Shown one piece after another: positions 31,560 to 40,758 of a DNA stretch of 64,000 bases. Position 1 is the stretch's first letter. Every line of letters starts with the position of its first letter. Under the pieces are notes generated by a model. The model was not told the origin of the DNA and made no database searches. It saw only the letters and a program-made list of their open reading frames with translations. The stretch comes from Areca catechu (Eukaryota; Streptophyta; Magnoliopsida; Arecales; Arecaceae): contig CM038044.1 in the NCBI GenBank assembly GCA_021397845.1, positions 42,270,354 to 42,334,353 of the forward strand. Direction: 5' to 3'. The position numbers and the translations under genes were made by a program.

Positions 31560-32362
31560 GATAGCCAAATGGGCTGTGAAGCTAAGTGAATTTGACATCA
31601 GCTTCCAACCCCGAGCGGCTATGAAGGCCCAAGTGCTCTCCGATTTCCTGGCTGAGTGCACCTGGAAGTTTGAAGATGAAGCCTCTTCGGAAGAAGAAGA
31701 AGTCCCGAAGGAGACAAAGTCTATTTGGGTGTTTCATATGGACGGAGCTTCCAATACTACCGAGTGCGGGGCTGGACTCATGTTGGCCGAACCTGACGGC
31801 CATACCATAGAATATGCACTCCGTTTCTCCTTCCACGCCTCCAATAATCAGGACGAATATGAGGCCCTACTCGCTGGACTTCGGATCGCCAAAGATTTGG
31901 GAGTCCGACAACTCTGAACCTTTTTCGATTCTCAATTGGTTGTGTATCAAGTCAACAGAGAATACGCAGCCAAAGATCCAACTATGGTGCAACACCTGGA
32001 GAAGGTTTAGGCTTTATCCTCCCAACTGGAATATTTTGAAATAATTCATGTTCCCCAATCAGAGAACTCCCGGGCGGATGCACTGTCTCGACTGGCAACT
32101 ACAGCACCAAAGTCTCTCGGACGCACCTTTGTTGAACATCTTGAAACTCCAAGCATCGCAAAAGAGGCTGTAGAGGTGCGCTAGATTGATACTGAGCCAA
32201 GCTGGATGGATCCCATAATCAGATTCCTGAATGAAGGAGAACTGCCCGAAGATAAGGCAGAGGCCAAGAAGATCCGCTGGATGGCGTCTCAATACGTCAT
32301 CTTAGACGGAACCCTCTACAAGAGATCATTCTCCCACCACTTTTAAAATGCCTAGGACCCAG
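31560..32362 (+). pseudogene. Tat-lineage RNase H region of element T
   Basis: It begins in the RT/RNase H connection (AKWAVKLSEFDISFQPRAAM) and covers an RNase H of the kind Tat elements carry in addition to the usual one: HMDGASN (about nt 31738), NNQDEYEALLAGLRIAKDLG (about 31845), FDSQLVVYQVN and SRADALSRLA. These give D-E-D-D acidic residues. Stops at 31915, about 32008, 32182 and 32343. It continues into the integrase linker until interrupted by E1; the tail CLGP and target duplication CCCAG (32358-32362) connect to CCCAC at 37850. The preceding RT core is not present at this junction with element C. Confidence 0.85.
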
Positions 32363-35290
32363 TGATGCGGCAAGCATATGATTAATGTTTTGAATATGGT
32401 TTGTAGAGCAATGAAACCTAATTACACTAGCATTGTACTCATCATAATAAGACATAAGGATTATAAGAAATGGGACTTTTACTTGATTAGACATAATCCT
32501 AAACTAAGAAGGAAGAAGATCTAGACAATAGGGGCTAATGATTGTGGACTTACCTTGATGAGCTTTCCAACCTTCTTTTGATTCATACCTTGAAACTACC
32601 AACGCTCAGAACTGAAGAACCTGGATAACAGAGATCAGAACCCTGGACTTGGGGGATTAGCTTGTTGGTTCTTTGTCAAGGTGAACCCGGCCCACAACTC
32701 AAAGACTTCGAAGGACCCTTCAATGAAGATCAAAGTTAAGGAAGAAGGATAGGAACATATAGAAGGGATGGGAGAGTTTATGAACTAAGAACATAATTTT
32801 GAGAAGATCTAGCCGACTCCAATGCCTTCACTTGAGCTTGGAAGATGCTTTGCTAGGGGAAAAGAATGGCTTTGGCATGGAGGAAGAGGATGGGAAACTT
32901 CCACATAAGAAAAAAAATACAAGACAACTTCAACTTCCAAAATTTCAACTTCAATTTTCATTCATTCCCCAAAATCAATCCCCTTTACAATGGGCGTCCA
33001 AGGCCTTTAATAGCCTCACAAAGCTAGCTTTTGAAATTTAAAAACTCCCCAAATTGAGGAGGATTACAAGGGGGGTTGGAGGATTTGGTGGAGAGTTTGG
33101 AGGGATGGCGGGGGGTTGGAGGATTGATGCAGAACAAAGAAACAAAGAAGCGTATGCGGAAGTAAAATTAAGATTAATTCTTTTTTTTTTTTTTTTATAT
33201 ATATATTTCAGAAATTGGCTTCGACTCAAAGTAAAGCTAAACTACGTTGAAGGAAACTAAGTAAAGATTGAAAGCACAGTTTAGAAGGAACCAAATTATC
33301 AGAGTAGTTCAGAAGTAACGGATCGCTGGGGGTTGAGAAACTCCCAGACCTAGGGTTTCGCTCTGAACTTTCAACAGAACAGAAATAGAGAGGAGGGACG
33401 GTTTACTCACCAGACAGTGATCTTCTCAGGATTCTGGTGGAAGAACTCTCTCGAGCAGATTGTGGGATCCTCGGAGTCGGCTATCTTCGCAATGGATCCT
33501 CCAATACTGGTCTCATGGTTTGGTCAGCTTCTCCTGGACTCAAGATCTGGAAAAGAAGAGGAACAAATGATGGAATTCAGAAACTCAAGAAAAGATCTTA
33601 CCAGGTTGAAGAACTTGAAAACTGAAGTTGCTGAAATCAAATTCTCCTGAAGGCCGATCTGACTTCCTCTTAGAATTGCTGTAGACCTGCAGTATCTGGA
33701 CTGGAGTCGGATGCTGGTGGTCGGCCAGGACTTGGAGAAGGTGGCCGTGAGAAGAGGAAAAGACTAGGGCTTGGTGGAAAGAGAAGGGTGATGGCGGCTA
33801 GGGTTTGGGAATTGAGTGGCTAATCTACGGTTTAGGGTTTTGGAGATCTCTCACCTCCTCAAGGTTCCAGGGGAACCTGGATTTACTCCCTCACGGAGCT
33901 CAACACCTGGAAGCAAGTGCGGAAGAGAGAAAACACAAAGTTTGCTCACAAAAAAATTTTGGTTTCATTCATCTATGATTTTTTTAAACTTACAAGAGGG
34001 GTTTAATTTATAAGGCATTACAAGGGAGGAGGGTTTCACATCTTTCCATGTGGGACTAAAGGAGGGGATCTCCAAATTAGGGCAAATCCCTTACATATGG
34101 TCGGCCAAAATACCAAAAAATAGGATTTGGGTTATAAATGGCAGGTAGATGGCGCCACCTTGCTTGGATTTTCAAGAAAAATTTTCTTCCTTCCCTGGAT
34201 CAACTCTTTTGGATTCCTCCTTTTCTTCCTCCCTAAGTCAAGGCCCTTCCCATCTTTGTTTTAGGTGTTTTTGGCAGGTAATGGGTGCCCCTTGATATGT
34301 TCTTCCAAGAGAAATTTCTTCCCTCCTTTGCTTGGATTTTCTTGGGAAAGTCTTGGCCGCCCCCTTGATTGGTGGTCTCTTGGTGGACTTCTCCTTATCT
34401 GGCGCATGAGAGAAGGAGGTTGCCATCTGTGGAGTGGGGACCAAAAGCTGCTGGATGTGGATATGGCGCCCCCTGGACTGAGAGTGTGGCTGGGAGTGTG
34501 GTGTCCACTTGCCTAGTCTTGGAAGAAAGTGTAACATCCCATTTTGAAACCCTAGTCCACTACTGAGTCAACATGACTCAACAAAATAAAATGCAGGTAA
34601 TGTAGACTCAAGCTAAATTAAGTTGATCTAGTCAACTCTTATTAAAAACCAAAAAAAAATCCTAATTCTTCGGGCAAGGTTAATCAGAGATCCAGATGGA
34701 GCTCTGAAGTCTTCTTCTGAGTCTGGTGCCCGCACCAAGGATTTGGTGGAGGACTTGGAGGGGTGTGGCCAACCTCCTTGAATTTGAATCTTCCTTGTTG
34801 GCGCCAAAGAGTGATGAGGTGGCTAGTGAGGTGGCGCTTGATGATGAGATGGTCTTCTACTTGGATAAGGAATGACATGTGGTGCCAAGTGGTCCTAGTT
34901 GATGGTCCTTTTCTCTTGCTTGGTTGATGTGTCTTCTCTTCTTCATGTGGTCAAATTCTGGGGTCCAGAATTTGAGTCTTGTTGCTGGCTTTCATTGCTT
35001 TAAGACTTGATTAACTGAAATAGACTTAACTCAACTGAACTGACTTGACTGACCTAAACTTTAAAACTTGAAATAGACTTACAGGAAATGAATTTTTTTT
35101 TTTTTAAGTAATTATAGGACTCAATAAACACTCTTGATTAATTACAGGACTCTTGAAAAGGAAATGACTCTTGAAAATAAAACATTTTTGAACTAAAGAA
35201 TACAAGGTAACCTAATTATCTTCAATCCAAATTGGGATAAGGCTAACCTTGTTGGAGTGAAGTTTCTTTCGGTTTCTGGTGTCCACACCA
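32363..35290 (-). repeat. 3' LTR of E1, interrupted by solo LTR E2
   Basis: Without E2 and one target copy the LTR is about 1310 bp, matching the 5' LTR (36543-37849, 1307 bp). It begins (minus) TGGTGTGGACACCAGAAACC at 35290 and ends GCCGCATCA at 32363. Confidence 0.9.
33125..34737 (-). mobile_element. Solo LTR E2 (chromovirus C family)
   Basis: At 1613 bp on the minus strand it runs from TGGTGCGGGCACCAGACTCAG (34737) to TTCTGCATCA (33125), and is flanked by perfect AGGAT duplications (33120-33124 and 34738-34742). Removing it and one AGGAT restores the E1 LTR sequence GGAGGATTTGGTGG. No internal sequence remains, so it arose by LTR-LTR recombination of a full insertion. An intron-like segment, CTG|GTAAGATC...TTTTCCAG|ATC (33601 down to 33547), matches the one in the C LTR. 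Confidence 0.95.
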
Positions 35291-35960
35291 ATTCTCCTAG
35301 GGTGGGCAGAACTCGACCCAGTCGAGTATGGTTTAGTTTTGCCCTGGTAATGCTCGAACAAGTCTGGGTTAAGTCTTTGCAGGTCCTCTCGAGTAATCTA
35401 AGAGTTGTCGGACTCAGGTCAACCCTGCCATTGAACCAGGTATCGCTGATACTCCTTATTCCTGGTAGTAATGGTCTTGTCATCCAGGATTCTCTCAATC
35501 CTCTCTCTCCACTCAAGTAGGGTTGGTGGTGGACACTCGGAAATATGTTTACTCTCAATGAAAGTTTCTGGTCCAAAAGGCTCACTAGGTATTAGTACTG
35601 GTTCTTTGTATTCTACTAGGTCTGAAACATTAAAGGTTGTACTGATACCCATATCAGGTGGAAGTTCCAAAACATATGCATTAGGCCCTATTTTCTTTAA
35701 GATCTTGAAAGGTCCCACTACGTGGGCATGCAACTTCTTTATGGTTCCAGAGGAGAACCGTTCAGGGTTAAGCCTAATCATCGCATAATCCCCTTCACAG
35801 AATTCTTTAGCCCTCTTATGTGAGTCAGCTAAGTGTTTATAAGTTTCATTGCTCAGGTTGATCTTATTACTGATTTCTTTATGCAGATTTGTGACATGCT
35901 GTGCAAAAGACTCAGCAGACTCAGAAACTTACACAAGCACTTACGAAATGCAGAATGAAC
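35291..35960 (-). pseudogene. E1 integrase C-terminus and chromodomain, damaged
   Basis: From 35781 the frame reads MIRLNPERFSSGTIKKLHA, then GPFKILKKIGPNAYVLELPPD (GPY/F-type module), VEYKEPVLIPSEPFGP, and a chromodomain ERIERILDDKTITTR...YQRYLVQWQG, ending at a stop at 35419 inside the chromodomain. Further sequence to 35290 still resembles the chromodomain end. Upstream to about 35960 the linker (HKEI...LSNETYKHLADSHKRA) is readable. Compared with F (59959-60672) it carries a nonsense change and several replacements. Confidence 0.85.
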
Positions 35961-36009
35961 TAGGCATCCTTATTGAGAGGAATTTTATTGGACTCTCTAG
36001 GGCCTAAAC

Positions 36010-36540
36010 CTAACAGATTAATGACTCTCTAGGTTTGACCCTGGTCTGGCATGCACATGAGAATTTACCATGGGTTCCTAGCAAATGCCATAAGGTTTTC
36101 CAAACATAGGTAGCAAAAGGAATAGGCCTTAAAAGCTCATGCATCCTAGTAATCTCATCAAAATGAAACTTAATGGCTCTAAAATTATGATAGGAATCCG
36201 AGACTTGGGGTAATTTAGGAGAATCTTGAAACAGACCTTGGTTACTCATGATGACCTTAAGATTAGAATTTTGATCTACAGGCGGGATGCTTCTAGGTAG
36301 TTGAAGGTCATCAGGAAAGTCTTCTAAAATAATGATTGGGTTCTTCTCAGGTACTTGAAGGAGTTCTTGTGTCGAAGCTAAAGTATTGGGTTCTTCCTGA
36401 GGGCATTGTCTTACGGGAACCAAGTCCTCACTAAATTTTGGTTGTTCTGATGTTTCAGGACTAGGCTCAATAATCTTTTCTTTACCAAAGGTTTCCTCAG
36501 GTAAGGTACTAAAGTTGTTCTCTTCACAGTCTTCCCCCAA
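36010..36540 (-). pseudogene. E1 Gag acidic linker with integrase-core remnant
   Basis: The frame of about 176 codons lacks its N-terminus because the deletion joins the LTR end to GEDCEENNFSTLPEE. It is acidic and proline-rich, then ends with FHFDEITRMHELLRPIPF and TYVWKTLWHLLGTHGKFS, closely like F and alignable to integrase FFNEIVRLHGL and SYFWKTLWHKLGTKLKFS of element C. It ends REXLIC-stop as in F. Where F has TAA at the VR-x-CPQ position, E1 has CAA (Gln). Confidence 0.82.
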
Positions 36541-36542
36541 TT

Positions 36543-37849
36543 TGATGCGGCAAGCATATGATTAATATTTTGAATATGGTTTGTAGAGCAATGAAACCTA
36601 ATTACACTAGCAATGTACTCATCAAAATAAGACTTAAGGATTATAAGAAATGGGACTTTTACTTGATTAGACACAATCCTAAACTAAGAAGGAAGAAGAT
36701 CTAGACAATAGGGGCTAATGATTGTAGACTTACCTTGATGAGCTTTCCAACCTTCTTTTGATTCATACCTTGAAACTACCAACGCTCAGAACTAAAGAAC
36801 CTGGATAACAGAGATCAGAACCCTGGACTTGGGGCTTCAGCTTGTTGGTTCTTTGTCAAGGTGAACCCGGCCCACAACTCAAAGACTTCAAAGGACCCTT
36901 CAATGAAGATCAAAGTTAAGGAAGAAAGATAGGAACATATAGAAGGGATGGGAGAGTTTATGAACTAAGAACAGAATTTTGAGAAGATCTGGCCGACTCC
37001 AATGCCTTCACTTGAGCTTGGAAGATGCTTTGCTAGGGAAAAAGAATGGCTTTGGCATGGAGGAAGAGGATGGGAAACTTTCACATAAGAAAAAATATAC
37101 AAGACAACTTCTACTTCCAAAATTTCAATTTCAATTTTCATTCATTCCCCAAAATCAATCCCCTTTACAATGGGCATCCAAGGCCTTTAATAGCCTCACA
37201 AAGCTAGCTTTTGAACTTTAAAAACTCTCCAAATTGAGGAGGATTACAAGGGGGGTTGGAGGATTTGGTGGAGAGTTTGGAGGGATGGGGGTGGTTGGAG
37301 GATTTGGTGGAGGACTTGGAGGGGTGTGGCCAACCTCCTTGAATTTGAATCTTCCTTGTTGGCGCCAAAGAGTGATGAGGTGGCTATTGAGGTGGTGCCT
37401 GATGATGAGATGGTCTTCTACTTGGATAAGGAATGACATGTGGTGCCAAGTGGTCCTAGTTGATGGTCCTTTTCTCTTGCTTGGTTGATGTGTCTTCTCT
37501 TCTTCATGTGGTCAAATTCTGGGATCCAGAATTTGAGTCTTGTTGCTGGCTTTCATTGCTTTAAGACTTGATTAGCTGAAATAGACTTAACTCAACTGAA
37601 CTGACTTGACTGACCTAAACTTTAAAACTTGAAACGGACTTACAGGAAATGAATTTTTTTTTTTAAGTAATTACTGGACTCAATAAACACTCTTGATTAA
37701 TTATAGGACTCTTGAAAAGGAAATGGCTCTTGAAAATAAAACATTTTTGAACTAAAGAATACAAGGTAACCTAATTATCTTCAATCCAAATTGGGATAAG
37801 GCTAACCTTGTTGGAGTGAAGTTTCTTTCGGTTTCTGGTGTCCAGACCA
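36543..37849 (-). repeat. 5' LTR of E1
   Basis: At 1307 bp it starts (minus) TGGTCTGGACACC, where the sister LTR has TGGTGTGGACACC, and ends GCCGCATCA. The G/GGA-rich block at about 37245-37325 (plus strand) is characteristic of the E/F LTR family. Confidence 0.92.
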
Positions 37850-37854
37850 CCCAC

Positions 37855-38893
37855 CGATGCAGATTATGCTTTGAGAGAGGTCCACGAGGGCATATGCATG
37901 GATCACTTGGGAGGCAGATCTCTAGCATACAAGATTATTCGACAAGGGTATTAATGGCCCTCCATCCAAAAGGACTCAGATGATTTCATGCGGAAGTGCG
38001 ACCAATGCCAGAGGTATGCCAATATGCAGAGACAACCTGCGAGTCACCTAACTCAGTTGGCAGCCCCATGTCCTTTTGCCCAGTGGGGGATGGACATTCT
38101 TGTCCCGTTCCCACCAGCATCAAGGCAAAGGAAGTTTCTCCTAGTGGCCATCAACTATTTCATGAAGTGGGTGGAAGCCGAACCATTGGCCCAGATCACA
38201 AAGGGCAAGGTAAAAAATTTTGTGAAAAATTCCATCATCTTCAGGTTCGGCATCCCACATGTCATTATCATGGATAACAGGAGACAATTCGACAATCCAA
38301 AGTTCAAGGATTTCTATGCTCGGTACCATATCCAGCATCGGCTAACATTCGTTGCTCATCCACAGTCCAACGGAGAAGCCGAAGTCACCAACCGGACTAC
38401 CCTCCATGGTCTAAAGACAAGGTTGAACGCCGCCAAAGGGCTTTGGGTCGAAGAATTGACCTCTGTTCTTTGGGCATATCGAACTACCCTAAGAACAGCA
38501 ACCGATGAATCTCCGTTCAACCTAGCCTACGGTATCGAAGCCATGCTACCTATCGAAGTCTCCCTACAGTCCCTAAGAATTGACAACTATAAAGAGCCTG
38601 AGAATTCCGATCGCATAATGATTGATCTGGATTTGCTATCAAGCACCAGGCTACAGGCCCAGATAAGAATGGCGGCATACCAGCAAAAGGTCGTCAAGTA
38701 CTACAATGCAAGGGTAAAGGAGCAAACTTTTCACACGGGGGACATGGTATTGCGAAGAGCAGAAATGTCCAGGCCAACGGAACAGGGTAAACTCTTTCCT
38801 AATTGGGAAGGCCCATATCAAGTCGAAGAAGTCATTCGACCAGGGACATATCGACTCAAGACCCTGGAGGGGAAGATCCTATCTCGGCCATAA
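37855..38893 (+). pseudogene. Tat-lineage integrase of element T
   Basis: It continues T after E1: VHEGICMDHLGG...CDQC is the zinc-binding region (His-His-Cys-Cys), with one in-frame TAA at 37952 in QGY-stop-WPS. From 37988 a 301-codon frame is open: core D in WGMDILVPFP, D in IMDNRRQFDNPKF (usual S-D-N-G with changes) and E in NGEAEVTNRT; then ESPFNLAYGIEAMLPIEV and a C-terminal module with GDMVLRR...KLFPNWEGPYQVEEVI...YRLKTLEG. No chromodomain follows, as expected for Tat. Ends TAA at 38891-38893. Confidence 0.9.
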
Positions 38894-39509
38894 AATATAC
38901 AAAACCTTCACAAATACTATCAATGAAAAAGTTTCAAAAAACTCCTGTGCAAAGCTCCTCAACCCTACTCAACTCAGAATGGCTAGTTACATCGACTGCG
39001 CAAAGGAGAGTCTGATCCACTCACCTTATCGGTATGCCCAACGAGCACAATGGTTGGTCTAACCAGGCCACCAAAAAGATCAAAGGTGCAGGGATGGTTT
39101 TCGTAACCTACCCTACAGTGAATCTGAACACGCGCCGAGGCGGGCCTGAATAGCCTACCTTAATCATGACAAAAATTGCACAGGGATGGTGTAAACACCT
39201 TACCCTATGGAAAATCTGAACACGTGCCTAAAAGGACCACTGTTGTCCTTTCTGTCAATAGCAAATATTCTCAAAACGGTCCAACAGACCCTACTTCTTC
39301 CCTACAGACCGCAAGTGGTCTACAGAGTCTACATTATGGATAAATCATGATGCAACACATCGTAGAAAATATGCGGAAAGAGGTAAAATAAAAGATCTTT
39401 CATTTCTTTTAGATTTTTACAAAAAAAAAAGAAAAGAAAGAAAGAAACTCTCCAAAAGAGAGATATAAAAAAAAAAGGAGAGCAGTAGCAAAGCAGAGTT
39501 GGGAAATTT
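38894..39509 (+). other. Non-coding region downstream of Tat integrase
   Basis: I see no coding frame on the sense strand. Two diverged copies of a segment with CAGGGATGGT...AATCTGAACACG(C/T)GCC occur at about 39091 and 39181, a repeat style usual after Tat pol. An A-rich purine stretch lies at 39420-39480. Confidence 0.6.
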
Positions 39510-40025
39510 TCAATAACTCCCCGATGGGTTTTTCCCATACCGTCGGGGAGAGACCAGATGGGATGATGAAGGGCCCCCGGGGTTCCCGTCCGAACCCGAA
39601 TCCGACCCCTCATTAGAGTCAGAATCGAATTCATGGCCGGGGAAGGGAACGGAGGGCTTGATGTTGTCCAGGCCCTTCAAGTTGTAAAACTTGGAGGCCT
39701 TCCTCCGACACTCCCAAAACCCCTGATGGAAGGAGTCCAGGGCCATCACGGTGAGCTCGTCTTTGAAGGTGGCCGAGGCTTTGAAATTTGCTACGGCATC
39801 CGCCGCTTCTTTCCTCGCCTCCTCCGCCACCGTCGTCACCAGCGTGACCTGGGCCCATGCTTCCCTCAAGCGGGCCTCCAACTGTCGAACCTTCTTCTCC
39901 AATTGGTCCACGAGAGGCCCCTCCTCCCCGCCTCTCGGCTTAGGCAACTCCGGGCTTCGCTTTCTCTTAGGGTCGATGGCCCTCCTCTTCGCTATGCGGC
40001 GAAGCTCGGAGGTACTGAACCTCAT
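39510..40025 (-). CDS. Antisense ORF of Tat element T, coiled-coil protein
   Basis: An intact 171-codon ORF opposite to gag-pol, starting at ATG 40025 (MRFSTSELRRIAKRRAIDPK). It has a basic N-terminus with a possible nuclear signal (KRRAIDPKRKR), a long charged helix likely to form a coiled coil (about 35-85), a segment SFHQGFWECRRKASKFYNL, and a Ser/Asp/Gly-rich acidic tail. The segment with conserved F-x2-GF matches a similar position in the larger antisense gene (YAYNHGFNNGLSKVKETL, about nt 41100). A consensus TATAAATA lies about 62 bases upstream. Extra antisense ORFs after integrase are known in Tat elements such as Grande and Retand; their role is unsettled. Openness amid decayed pol is notable. 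Confidence 0.75.
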   Translation of the reverse strand: MRFSTSELRRIAKRRAIDPKRKRSPELPKPRGGEEGPLVDQLEKKVRQLEARLREAWAQVTLVTTVAEEARKEAADAVANFKASATFKDELTVMALDSFHQGFWECRRKASKFYNLKGLDNIKPSVPFPGHEFDSDSNEGSDSGSDGNPGGPSSSHLVSPRRYGKNPSGSY

Positions 40026-40086
40026 TGTTAATGGGAGGAAGATACCAACAGAAATGATGGCCTTCGACAGCAGGGGGGCAGGGTCC

Positions 40087-40094
40087 TATTTATA
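40087..40094 (-). promoter_or_regulatory. TATA box for the antisense ORF
   Basis: On the minus strand the sequence is TTTCTATAAATAGGACCC. TATAAATA is a consensus plant TATA box, 62 bases before the ATG at 40025, leaving room for a start site about 30 bases downstream and a short 5' UTR. Confidence 0.65.
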
Positions 40095-40758
40095 GAAACC
40101 CTGCATCCATAACCGACTGCGAGGAGGTGTGTCCTGCATCCTTCCCCGCCGCATGAGAAGGCGCCATGTGTCCGGACGATGCTTCGAGAACCAGAAAGTC
40201 TCTTAGAGGCCATCCCCAGGATAGCAACCGCCATCACTTCGAATCTGGAGAGATCTGCATCGTGCGACGGCGTCATTAATGATCTCTTTTTGGGAAAAAG
40301 AGGCCCGGTGGCTCATAAAGTGCAAGAGATCATGACTGTACAAATTTTGACATGCCACGTGGATAACAATAATCCTAATCAAATCTCCCCAATCACTGAT
40401 TGGTGGGGAAATGGCTCCTGTCCGCCCCAACGGACAAGCTCAACATCCGAGGAAAGGCAACAGAGTTTTGGTCCATTCAAGGGTTCGTCCTCACCGATTG
40501 AACGGCTTTCGGCCACAACTACCCAACCAAGCAGAAAAGAGAACGGTAAAACCGGTTCTTATCGATTGAATGGCCTTCGGAGGCTATCATTCAACTAGGC
40601 AAAAGGAGAAACGATAGAACCGTTTCAGGCTACACATGAGGCACAACAATGCATGTGCAAAGAAAGGAGAATTCATTCCAAAATCTGGGAAAGTTGCATA
40701 CAAAGTTCATTGGCAATACAAGTAAGAAAGGAAGAAAATACATCCAGAGTGATCCAGG

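Larger units (their letters stand above)
32363..37849 (-). mobile_element. Non-autonomous chromovirus E1 inserted in Tat element T
   Basis: It reads on the minus strand: 5' LTR 37849-36543, a very short internal region (36542-35291), and a 3' LTR 35290-32363 interrupted by solo LTR E2. Target copies CCCAG (32358-32362) and CCCAC (37850-37854) flank it, and T coding resumes in the expected place (CLGPxDADYAL). The internal region keeps a Gag/integrase-remnant frame and a chromodomain region; PBS, leader and Gag N-terminus are deleted (LTR end CATCA, then AATTGG, then acidic Gag sequence). It is a further-deleted relative of F. Confidence 0.92.

Noticed and set aside
33054..33260. Glycine-rich ORF resembling a plant glycine-rich protein; also 37234-37488 and 59390-59599
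   Set aside because: It is a translation of the GGA-rich block of the E/F LTR, in different frames in different copies.
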